From NCBI GenBank assembly GCA_036496265.1, contig DASXLL010000300.1, forward strand, positions 1-18,946: a DNA stretch of 18,946 nucleotides, given 5' to 3'. Shown piece by piece: positions 1 through 6,310 of this stretch. Position numbers and translations under genes: made by a program. The notes beneath the pieces were generated by a model. The model saw only the letters and a list, made by a program, of their open reading frames with translations. It did not search any database and had not been told where the DNA came from. Positions within the stretch are counted from its first letter, which is position 1. Every line of letters starts with the position of its first letter. The stretch comes from CAYLLN01 sp036496265. Lineage in GTDB: Bacteria; Planctomycetota; Planctomycetia; Pirellulales; Pirellulaceae.

Positions 1-132
1 GCGCTCAATGCTCGACAAAGCCGCTTGAACGTCGTCGTGTAGCCTCAAACCCAAGCCAGCCTGCCGACGATCATTCCACCGAAGCGATTTGCGAAGCTCT
101 TCCTTCGCAAATTGATGAACGACGATTTTCAT
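1..132 (-). CDS. RelE/ParE-type toxin, partial (C-terminus outside window)
   Basis: Only the first 44 codons are present; the gene runs off the left edge. The visible protein starts MKIVVHQFAKEELRKSLRWN and continues with an R-Q-A-G-L-G stretch followed by a helix ending in L-S-S-I-E-R. A helix with an E..A/S..WN pattern, then RxxGLG, then a helix ending near 'I' is the usual N-terminal layout of RelE/ParE-superfamily toxins (plasmid-stabilisation type). Such toxins are mRNA interferases or gyrase poisons, and the part seen does not decide which. The ATG at 132-130 shares one base with the antitoxin stop (TGATG), so translation is probably coupled. The family call rests on N-terminal pattern plus position next to an antitoxin. 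Confidence 0.75.
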   Translation of the reverse strand, partial: MKIVVHQFAKEELRKSLRWNDRRQAGLGLRLHDDVQAALSSIER

Positions 133-380
133 CACCGCTCATTCTCGCCCAAAAGCTCCGCGCGCAACTCCGCCATAACTTGATCCGCGGGCTCTGCAAT
201 CGCGCGTCCGGCCGCCAAATCATCGGCCCGGCGGTTTAACTCAGCGATCCACTCGGCTTCTTCCAATTCCTCGACCGTTTTATCGTCCAGCGAATCCCAC
301 ACCGCCCGCGCCACTTCAATGCGTTCTTGGGGCGGCAATCGAAGCAACTCGTCTTTTAACCGCAATGCAACTTCGCTCAT
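132..380 (-). CDS. Addiction-module antitoxin of the Unstab_antitox type (82 aa)
   Basis: The short acidic helical protein begins MSEVALRLKDELLRLPPQER and has the pattern 'L..LP..ER.E.A..VWDSL' followed by W-I-A-E-L-N-R-R and a C-terminal acidic helix. This matches the putative addiction-module component family (PF09720), whose members are encoded just upstream of RelE/ParE toxins and are thought to bind and neutralise them. The ATG at 380 is preferred over an upstream in-frame start at 404 because a GGGGAG lies about 9 bases before it and paralogues begin at the equivalent residue. The stop overlaps the toxin start by one base. The pair would normally repress its own promoter; no operator was identified here. 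Confidence 0.8.
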   Translation of the reverse strand: MSEVALRLKDELLRLPPQERIEVARAVWDSLDDKTVEELEEAEWIAELNRRADDLAAGRAIAEPADQVMAELRAELLGENER

Positions 381-432
381 TGGACTAGACTCCCCTGGCC
401 TCACACTATCCTATCATGACAGATGCACGGTC

Positions 433-669
433 TCACGAATACCTCTTCCGCAGCTCGTCAAACATCTCTTTCGCCGGACGGCCAACTGCTTGGCCCGATT
501 CTATTTCTTCGAATCGCCGATCAAGCTCCGCGGCCCAAGCCTCATCATCCATATCCGCATACGGATCCTGCGGACACACTGATTCTTCCAGTACCCGGTA
601 TAACTCCAACTGGTCGTCGAGCGGCAACGCCAACAACTGCTCCTTTAGCGCCAATGCGGTTTCTGTCAT
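433..669 (-). CDS. Second addiction-module antitoxin-like protein, no adjacent toxin of its own (78 aa)
   Basis: The protein begins MTETALALKEQLLALPLDDQ and continues with LELYRVLEESV, an acidic Asp-rich segment, W-A-A-E-L-D-R-R and a closing helix ending KRYS. It aligns end to end with the antitoxin at 132-380 (ALxLKxxLLxLP; WxAELxRR; AxEMxxELR), so the two are paralogues of the PF09720 type. The ATG at 669 follows AGGAG by 6 bases, which decides it over an in-frame codon at 687. A TAGAAT at 705-700 (minus strand) could be a -10 element, but no good -35 was found. The 52 bases between its stop and the next antitoxin hold no toxin gene, so the order is antitoxin-antitoxin-toxin. It may have lost a toxin or may be a decoy; this is inference. 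Confidence 0.72.
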   Translation of the reverse strand: MTETALALKEQLLALPLDDQLELYRVLEESVCPQDPYADMDDEAWAAELDRRFEEIESGQAVGRPAKEMFDELRKRYS

Positions 670-721
670 AACGAACTCCTGCTCCAACCGACGACACTGA
701 TTCTAGCTGCAACCTTGGCGA

Positions 722-1207
722 TTATTTGATGACGAGCGTGTATTTATCTGAGTAAGTCTGTCCCAGCCACTGATAATCGAATTCGAGGGCCTTTCCCGAG
801 TTGACATAAACTTGAAGGTTATAGGTCCCTGGCGGAAGATCGCTCCACCGTTCATCGCGTTTAAACCGATTCACGGACGCACTGACGGATAACAAGAGTG
901 GTTTTTCTGGCATTGCGATCAAAACGCGCGGCGCAGTCGCCGTAAAAGAAGGATCGGCAATGAATCTAAACAGCGGATCATTGGCGCTGATGTGAACCGA
1001 AAACTGTGATTGCGAAAGCGCGACCGGAGTCTTACCGTCGGACGCAAATTCAAAACTGATTTTCAACGGATCGGACTTCCGATCGGGAATTTCAACGGAC
1101 CGGATGCGCAGTCGGGGATTGCTCGTCGGCGGAACAAATTCTTCTGCTCTGAGCACCGGCGGTACCAGCATCCAGACAATTAGCAGAGTGCCGACTCTAT
1201 ATCGCAT
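722..1207 (-). CDS. Exported protein of unknown function (161 aa)
   Basis: The protein starts MRYRVGTLLIVWMLVPPVLR and then AEE, a typical Sec signal peptide with probable cleavage after A or E near residue 21-24. The mature part of about 140 residues is rich in beta-type sequence (KISFEFASDGKTPVALSQSQ, RVLIAMPEKPLLLSVSAS) and ends YSDKYTLVIK, suggesting an immunoglobulin-like or lipocalin-like sandwich. I do not recognise a family. Start is uncertain: an ATG at 1216 is also in frame and neither start has a clear Shine-Dalgarno sequence. A TACAAT (1220-1215, minus strand) abuts the 1216 ATG and, if it is a -10 element, would favour the 1207 start with an almost leaderless mRNA. The gene is 52 bp upstream of the antitoxin-like gene on the same strand. 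Confidence 0.6.
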   Translation of the reverse strand: MRYRVGTLLIVWMLVPPVLRAEEFVPPTSNPRLRIRSVEIPDRKSDPLKISFEFASDGKTPVALSQSQFSVHISANDPLFRFIADPSFTATAPRVLIAMPEKPLLLSVSASVNRFKRDERWSDLPPGTYNLQVYVNSGKALEFDYQWLGQTYSDKYTLVIK

Positions 1208-1365
1208 AGCGATCATTGTAGAGCTATCGACGTTGCAATTGACGCTTGACAGCGCCAATAGGCCACCAGTTTCGCGCATCTATACGTTTGTACCATTGCG
1301 CTCCTGGAAATTCCATTCCAACGGCACAGCGCCGCGCCGTGTAACATTTTTTCAAAAAACATCGC

Positions 1366-1395
1366 CATGCATACCGCATGCATACCATGCATAAA
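1366..1395. repeat. Three tandem CATGCAT motifs
   Basis: CATGCATACC occurs at 1366-1375 and again at 1377-1386, and CATGCATAAA follows at 1386-1395. The core ATGCAT is self-complementary. A fourth copy, CATGCATATGCA, lies at 1473-1484. The spacing of 10-11 bases between the first three copies puts them on one face of the helix, as in a binding site for a dimeric or oligomeric regulator. The role is unproven. Confidence 0.5.
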
Positions 1396-1762
1396 ATGCG
1401 GCGACCCGAATCGCGCAACACTCAGCCGCACCAAGACTTCCAAGAATTGGCGTCCAAAAAAAACCGAAATCGCATGCATATGCAGTCCGGCAAAAACCAC
1501 CCGAAAGTAAACAATTGTCACCTAGTGGCATTTCTCCGGCTCCCGACGTTCTCCGTCACCGCTTTAATCTCGATCAACCCTGCAAACGAATTCGGCTCCA
1601 TAACCCCGGTTCGTCCTTTGTCGTTCGCCCTTCCTCCTTGCCGTTTTGCCGAAACCTCAACCCCCGTCCGGGGTTACTACCGATACAGCCGCCAATTTCA
1701 GCCAGCAAAATCCCGGCTGGCACCGGCTAATTAGCTCGCCGATTTTCTTCGCTCCGATTATC

Positions 1763-1775
1763 ATAAACTGTTTAT
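1763..1775. promoter_or_regulatory. 13-bp palindrome ATAAAC-T-GTTTAT, possible operator
   Basis: The two 6-base arms are perfectly complementary around a single central T. It lies about 100 bases upstream of the start of the large secretin-module gene, in a locally AT-rich patch. A site of this size and symmetry would suit a helix-turn-helix dimer. No -35/-10 pair could be assigned with confidence around it. Confidence 0.3.
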
Positions 1776-1874
1776 CTGCAAAGCACTTGCGCCCTGTGGG
1801 ACAGGTATCCTGCCTGCCGCGTAAACAATTTTGCCACCAAGGCCGTCAAACCGTCCGGCCATAAGGATCTGCGT

Positions 1875-4800
1875 ATGACCCTCGCCAAAGCCCGGCTACT
1901 CGCAAAGGTACGACCAGCGCTCGCTTTTGGCCTCCTGCTGCTCGTCCCAGCTTGGCTGGTGACAGCCGCCGACCCGGCTTTTGTCGGCAAGCTGGCCCTG
2001 ATCGCCGACCCCGAAGTGGCCAAAGAGTTGGACCTGACGGATGACGTCAAGAAGAAGCTGATGGACCTGATCGATAAGCGGGAGCAAGAGGCAATTGGCG
2101 TCGTCGCGAAGTTGAAGGGTCAGCCGGCGGCTAAGCAGGCCGAAGCGCTGGCTCCGTTCGTCGCCGAAAGCGAAAAAATGGGCAAGGCGCTGCTCGACGA
2201 TACTCAACTCGCGAAGCTCGACAAGTTCAAAGTGGCCAAGGACGGCATGGTCGGCATTCTGGCACCCGACATGGTCGCCAAACTGCAAATCACTGACGAC
2301 CAGAAGAAAGAAATCGCTCCACTGATCAAGGAATACAACGACACGATGGCGACCGGGAGCGAATTCAAGAAGCGATTCGCTCGCCAGTCGTATGAAAAGA
2401 AAATCGCCGGTGTTCTGAACGACGCCCAGCGCGGCCAATGGGAAAGTCTTTCCGGCACACCCGCCGGCGGCAGCGCCGTCGCTCAAGCCAGCACGCCCGC
2501 CGCTCCTCCCGGTCCCGGCGGCAGCGCCCCGCCGGGCCCCGGCGGCGTCAATGTGCAGCGGGCTGGCGGCGTCGCCGAGCTCGATGCGTCCGAAGACGGC
2601 ATGTACAAGCTCAACTTCGTCCTGACGCCGTGGAAGAACGTCATTGAATACTTCGCCAAGAAAGGCGGCTACGCCTTCACAACCGAAAAATGGCCGAATG
2701 GCACGTTCACCTATACCGATCCGAAGAGCTACACCGCCGAACAGGTTATCGACGTCTTCAACCTGCACCTGATGTCCAAAGGCTTCATCCTCATCAAGAA
2801 GGAAAAGCTGCTCCGACTTTGGGACACCGCGAACGACGGTCCAGTGCCGCCCGAATATGTTCCCGAAATCACGCCGGACGAAATCCAAAACCACGGCGAG
2901 TATTCGGTTCTCACGGTTTATTTCCAGCTCGACAAGTGGCCGCCGTCGGAAGCGGAAGCGGAAATTAAGAAGCGTCTGGGTCCTTACGGCTCGATCACCG
3001 TCCTCAACTACGCCCGCCAGCTCGTCGTCACCGAGCTCGGCGGCCGGCTCCGCTGGATTAAGCGGACGATCGACGAGGTTGAAAAGCCGCAGGGCGGCAT
3101 CAAATCAGACGACCGCCTGGTCCTCATCAAGTTGAACCGTCTGACGCCGACCGAATTCATGACCAACGTGCGGCAGCTCATGGGGATTCCCGATAACCAG
3201 TGGGCCACGACCGACGGCAATCTCCGGCTATCCACGAATGAGCTCGATGGCATCATCATCTGCAGCGGCAAGCTGCCGCAAATTGAGCGCGTGCAGGAGC
3301 TGGCCAAGCAACTTGACGGCTACGCTCCCGCGAAAGGCTCTAATGGTAGCATCACGATCGCTGAACAAGATCAGTTTGCTGTCTACCCAATTATGTATGC
3401 CGATCCGGTATATACGGAAAACGTGATTCGTACATTGCTGGCCAGCCGCTCTTCTCCAAGCACGAAAATTCAGCTCGATCCAAAAACCCAAAAGCTCGCG
3501 GTGTGGGGCCCTCAAAAGGATCACCAAGCTGTGCAAGCGATCATCTTCAATCTTGAACAAAACGGTGACGTTACCGAAGTCATTCGGCTTAAAAAACTCA
3601 ACCCTCAAGACGCCATGACCGGCATCAACCAAGTCGTTAACCGCGATCCAAGTGGCAAGGGTAATGGCAGCGGATTGAGCGTTAGCGTGGATGCGCTCAC
3701 ATCGTTACTCACCTTGAGGGGCACGCCTGCGAAGGTCGAGGAGGCAAAATCTTGGCTCTCCCAAATGGGCGAACCCCTCGGAGGCTTTGCCGGCCCCGGC
3801 GGTCGCCAGCCGGGCATGCCCGATGAGCGGGCTGCGGTGCGAGTGCTGCCGCTGAGCACGCGGACAATGAAGCAAGTCCTCGAAGACATCCCGAATTACT
3901 GGGGTGAAGGCCGGCCGAAGGTCCGCATCCAGGAAATTCACGCCGACGCGCCGCCAGCCGCCGCGAAGGAGCCGGAAGCGGCGACTCCGCCGGCCGCTGC
4001 GAAAAAAGCCGAGCCCAAGGGCACCGCGCCAGCCGCGCCGAAGACTGACGCTCGCCCCTGGCCGCAGCCGAATCAGCCTGCCATTCGGCCGGACAAACCT
4101 GCTCGGCCCGCCGCGAGAAAGTCCGACCTCACGACTGACAACGAGCCTGCCTATTTCGTCAGCGTGCCCTCCGACTCCGCTCCCGAAACCCCCGCCGAGC
4201 AGCCCGCGAAGCCCGCTGAAGAGGCCGCTGCAAATCCCAGTCAAGAAAATCGATCCTCCACGACTCCCCCGAGCCCCGCGCCCCAAGTCCCGCCCCCCGC
4301 TGCTGACGAGCCCGCCGAAATTATCGTCCGTGTGACGCCCAAAGGTATCGTCATCCAATCGCAAAACCTCGACGCCCTCGACGAATTCGAATCGATGCTC
4401 CAAGAACTCGTCGCGGCCGACGACCGCAAGGGGAAGCGCACCGAAGTTTTTCCGCTGAAGTTCAAGGACGCCGACATCGCCGCCAATATGCTCAAAGCCA
4501 TGATCGACGGCGGCGCGAACGTTGCCGATAGCGGCCTCGGCGGACTGGCCAACATGATCGGTGGGCCGCTCGGCGGCGTCATGTCGATGTTCGGCTCCAG
4601 CGGCGGCGGCAGCCAGCAAGCCGGCGGCTCGGTCAGCGGCACCACGTCGGGCACTCCGGCCAACATCACGCCGGACATGACGCTCAACGTGCTCTATGTC
4701 ACGGGCCTGCCCCGCGATCTCGACAACATCGAAGCCCTGATCAAGCTGATCGACAAAGAAGAGAGCCCCGAGCCGCCGGTCGCGCCGCGGCCGCGGTTCA

Positions 4801-5684
4801 TTCCGGTTATGAATTTGAAGGCGGATGTTGTCGCGTCGCTCGTCCGCGAGCAATTCGCCGGGCAGATTTACGGCGACAGCTCGGGCAACCGCCAGATGCA
4901 GCAGATTCAGCCGCAAGATGTGCTGGCAGCAATGATGGGCGGCGGTCGCGGCGGTCGCGGTGGCCCAGGTGGCGGCGGAGGCGGTCGCAATCAGCAGCAA
5001 AATCTTGGCGAGAAAAAGAAGATCATGGTCTCGGTTGCTTCGGAGACCAACTCGCTCATCGTCACCGCACCGGATCACCTCTTCGAAGACGTCGAAAACT
5101 TCGTGAAGATGGTCGATCTGGAAAACGTGATCCCCGATGCCGTCGTCCGCATGGTAAAGCTCCGCCAGGTCAACCCTGACGCGATGTACACAAGTCTGGT
5201 GCCGGCCGTTGGCACGGGTGGCACCGTTTCTCGCGTATTGCCATACAACTCTGCGGCTCTCGCCGGCCGTGGTGGTCAAACGGGCAACGTCATGAACAAT
5301 CAGCCGCAACAACCGGGCGCTCGTCAGGGTCAGCAAGGCAACCAACTCAATCCGGCGCTCGCCGCCCAAATGCAACAATTCAACCAAGGCCAACGCGGCA
5401 ACCGCGGCCAAGGCGGCTTCGGTCAGCCCGGCGGCTTCGGCCAAGGCGGCTTTGGACAGCCCGGCGGCTTCGGCGGCGGCAACCGCGGCGGCGGTCAGCC
5501 CGGTGGGGGCGGCCGTGGCGGTTTCGGTGGCGGCGGCCAGCCCGGCGGCAACCGCGGCGGTGGCGGTGCTCCCGGCGGCAACCGCGGCGGCGGTGGTGCT
5601 CCCGGCGGCGGAAACGTGGGCGGCGGCAATCGCGGTGGGGGAGCCCCTGGCGGTGGCGGCGGCAACCGCGGTGGTTTTCAATAG
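1875..5684 (+). CDS. Large exported protein with multiple secretin N/NolW-like modules and Gly-rich tail (1269 aa)
   Basis: Residues 1-31 form a Sec signal peptide (hydrophobic core AFGLLLLVPAWLV, then TAADPA). Residues 35-195 form a charged helical region built of two similar halves (LDLTDDVKKKL at 52-62 and LQITDDQKKEI at 137-147), resembling Spy/periplasmic-chaperone-like helices. Residues 235-320 look like an N0/STN-type domain. Repeated secretin N (NolW-like) modules follow at roughly 340-405, 411-481, 498-565, 566-632, 855-960, 972-1080 and 1090 onward, marked by 'V..L....A......L' helices and 'LIV.G....I..V..L...LD' strands. A Pro/Ala-rich linker spans 690-815, and Gly/Asn/Gln-rich loops and tail fill 885-930, 1022-1045 and 1130-1269. 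I see no C-terminal secretin barrel, so it is probably a periplasmic or envelope ring or scaffold protein rather than a pore. AAGGA lies 7 bases before the ATG. Module limits are approximate. Confidence 0.85.
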   Translation: MTLAKARLLAKVRPALAFGLLLLVPAWLVTAADPAFVGKLALIADPEVAKELDLTDDVKKKLMDLIDKREQEAIGVVAKLKGQPAAKQAEALAPFVAESEKMGKALLDDTQLAKLDKFKVAKDGMVGILAPDMVAKLQITDDQKKEIAPLIKEYNDTMATGSEFKKRFARQSYEKKIAGVLNDAQRGQWESLSGTPAGGSAVAQASTPAAPPGPGGSAPPGPGGVNVQRAGGVAELDASEDGMYKLNFVLTPWKNVIEYFAKKGGYAFTTEKWPNGTFTYTDPKSYTAEQVIDVFNLHLMSKGFILIKKEKLLRLWDTANDGPVPPEYVPEITPDEIQNHGEYSVLTVYFQLDKWPPSEAEAEIKKRLGPYGSITVLNYARQLVVTELGGRLRWIKRTIDEVEKPQGGIKSDDRLVLIKLNRLTPTEFMTNVRQLMGIPDNQWATTDGNLRLSTNELDGIIICSGKLPQIERVQELAKQLDGYAPAKGSNGSITIAEQDQFAVYPIMYADPVYTENVIRTLLASRSSPSTKIQLDPKTQKLAVWGPQKDHQAVQAIIFNLEQNGDVTEVIRLKKLNPQDAMTGINQVVNRDPSGKGNGSGLSVSVDALTSLLTLRGTPAKVEEAKSWLSQMGEPLGGFAGPGGRQPGMPDERAAVRVLPLSTRTMKQVLEDIPNYWGEGRPKVRIQEIHADAPPAAAKEPEAATPPAAAKKAEPKGTAPAAPKTDARPWPQPNQPAIRPDKPARPAARKSDLTTDNEPAYFVSVPSDSAPETPAEQPAKPAEEAAANPSQENRSSTTPPSPAPQVPPPAADEPAEIIVRVTPKGIVIQSQNLDALDEFESMLQELVAADDRKGKRTEVFPLKFKDADIAANMLKAMIDGGANVADSGLGGLANMIGGPLGGVMSMFGSSGGGSQQAGGSVSGTTSGTPANITPDMTLNVLYVTGLPRDLDNIEALIKLIDKEESPEPPVAPRPRFIPVMNLKADVVASLVREQFAGQIYGDSSGNRQMQQIQPQDVLAAMMGGGRGGRGGPGGGGGGRNQQQNLGEKKKIMVSVASETNSLIVTAPDHLFEDVENFVKMVDLENVIPDAVVRMVKLRQVNPDAMYTSLVPAVGTGGTVSRVLPYNSAALAGRGGQTGNVMNNQPQQPGARQGQQGNQLNPALAAQMQQFNQGQRGNRGQGGFGQPGGFGQGGFGQPGGFGGGNRGGGQPGGGGRGGFGGGGQPGGNRGGGGAPGGNRGGGGAPGGGNVGGGNRGGGAPGGGGGNRGGFQ
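5412..5681 (+). repeat. Imperfect tandem codon repeats encoding a Gly-rich tail
   Basis: The DNA is built from varied repeats of GGCGGC-, CAGCCCGGC- and AACCGCGGC-type units encoding GGFGQPGG, GGNRGGG and GGAPGG. The units differ in length and in third bases, so this is a low-complexity coding tract rather than a precise satellite. It is prone to replication slippage and to long false open frames on the other strand. Confidence 0.7.
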
Positions 5685-5699
5685 CTCGGAAACCGCAGC

Positions 5700-5717
5700 C
5701 GAGGGCGCAGGCCCTCG
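5700..5717. terminator. Hairpin between convergent genes, possible bidirectional terminator
   Basis: CGAGGGC (5700-5706) and GCCCTCG (5711-5717) pair perfectly around a GCAG loop. The hairpin starts 15 bases after the stop of the plus-strand gene and ends 4 bases before the stop of the minus-strand gene, so it is well placed to end both transcripts. No run of T follows on either strand, so it is not a classical intrinsic terminator. It could instead be a dispersed intergenic palindrome. Confidence 0.45.
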
Positions 5718-5721
5718 ACTA

Positions 5722-5964
5722 TCAGAATGGGACCTCCCATTTTGGCAGCGGCCGGCAGTAAGCAATGTGCTCGTAACCAATCCAGACCATTTCTGGCTCG
5801 ATCGTTCGCGGCTCACCCGTCCGCGTCATTACAGCAAAAACGTTGCCCCCAAGGACTGCCAATTCCGGGTGCTTTACCTCGAAGCTCTCCCCCGCAGACA
5901 CACCGACCTCAAAGGCCTTGAATGGTTTACGTTGGACCAAATGCTTGATTATGTCGCGATCCAT
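5722..5964 (-). CDS. Small conserved-type protein, paralogue of its upstream neighbour (80 aa)
   Basis: From MDRDIIKHLVQRKPFKAFEV the protein aligns without gaps to the next gene upstream: a starting helix, then K/R-PFK-x-F, then a beta strand, then HP-x-L and GG. This layout (short helix, '..PF.PF.....G....V.HP', compact beta region) recurs in small hypothetical proteins of planctomycetes; I know of no assigned function. No signal peptide or membrane segment is seen, so it is presumably cytoplasmic. The ATG at 5964 is chosen because it matches the paralogue start exactly and has GGGG 6 bases upstream; an ATG at 5991 would add nine residues without support. It lies 36 bp after its paralogue and is likely co-transcribed. 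Confidence 0.65.
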   Translation of the reverse strand: MDRDIIKHLVQRKPFKAFEVGVSAGESFEVKHPELAVLGGNVFAVMTRTGEPRTIEPEMVWIGYEHIAYCRPLPKWEVPF

Positions 5965-6000
5965 GGCAGCCCCGTGACAATCAAAGGACATATTTCTGCG

Positions 6001-6243
6001 TCACGATCTAACAACCGCTTCGAGTGGTTCAATTCGTGAAATGTCTGTTGCTTCGAGCAAAATGAGATCAGACGCCGACGGCGGCGGCTCAGTCGGATGC
6101 GGCTTGCCAATTGTGATCAAGCCACCACCCGCGATCATGAGCCGCGGGTGCATCACATCCACTACCTCGTCCGCGGTCGTAAAAATGCGAAATGGCTTGA
6201 AAGGGCGCTGTTTCCATAATCGCAGAACTTCGTTTTCTTCCAT
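6001..6243 (-). CDS. Small conserved-type protein, tandem paralogue (80 aa)
   Basis: The protein begins MEENEVLRLWKQRPFKPFRI, followed by TTADEVVDVMHPRLMIAGGG and a tail with LILLEATDISRIEPLE. The central RPFKPF and HPRL...GG features match the downstream paralogue, and both ends align. It is soluble, with no signal peptide, and its function is unknown. The ATG at 6243 is preceded by AGGAAG at 5 bases, which favours it over an in-frame GTG at 6249. A TATAAT on the minus strand (6270-6265) suggests its own promoter rather than simple read-through from the DUF1549/DUF1553 gene ending 67 bp upstream. Confidence 0.65.
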   Translation of the reverse strand: MEENEVLRLWKQRPFKPFRIFTTADEVVDVMHPRLMIAGGGLITIGKPHPTEPPPSASDLILLEATDISRIEPLEAVVRS

Positions 6244-6264
6244 AAACACTTCCTGGATTCAACA

Positions 6265-6270
6265 ATTATA
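6265..6270 (-). promoter_or_regulatory. Candidate -10 element TATAAT for the small paralogue pair
   Basis: On the minus strand the bases read TATAAT, a perfect match to the sigma-70 -10 consensus, 21 bases before the ATG at 6243. The -35 region at a 16-18 base spacing reads GAAAGT or similar and is a poor match. The intergenic gap is only 67 bp, so this is a plausible but unproven promoter. Confidence 0.35.
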
Positions 6271-6310
6271 TGATCAAAGATCGCGGACTTTCCTCATGCG
6301 AATTGAACAA

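Larger units (their letters stand above)
1217..1874. other. Gene-free region upstream of the large exported protein
   Basis: Several open frames cross these 658 bases, but none has a convincing ribosome site, a signal or family features, or a planctomycete-like protein composition. What the region holds is a cluster of CATGCAT motifs around 1366-1395 with another at 1473, two A-runs near 1353 and 1456, a pair of similar direct repeats beginning GTAAACAATT (1507 and 1821), and a 13-bp palindrome at 1763-1775. A short CAGG-TAT-CCTG hairpin lies near 1803. The region separates divergently transcribed genes and most likely carries promoters for both, with a long leader possible for the plus-strand gene. 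Confidence 0.6.

Noticed and set aside
1213..1521. 102-residue minus-strand open frame upstream of the small exported protein
   Set aside because: It has no ribosome site or recognisable features, its Cys/His/Met-rich composition comes from the repeats, and it overlaps the likely promoter region.
1378..1734. 118-residue plus-strand open frame in the long intergenic region
   Set aside because: It has no Shine-Dalgarno sequence, no plausible fold or family pattern, and its start lies inside the ATGCAT repeat cluster.
1795..1820. Hairpin-like CAGG-TAT-CCTG sequence upstream of the large gene
   Set aside because: The perfect stem is only 4 bp, so it is not supported as a terminator or riboswitch without other copies for comparison.
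1896..2894. 332-residue minus-strand open frame
   Set aside because: It is antisense to the N-terminal part of the large gene. Its composition is atypical and no family is recognisable.
5412..5681. Repeated units that might suggest a CRISPR array
   Set aside because: The units are short, uneven and in frame with the protein, encode a Gly-rich tail, and have no spacers.
3705..5816. 703-residue minus-strand open frame opposite the large gene
   Set aside because: It is the antisense shadow of a GC-rich coding tract, rich in Ala/Arg/Gly repeats, with no ribosome site or domain. The plus-strand frame has a signal peptide, recognisable modules and a good ribosome site.
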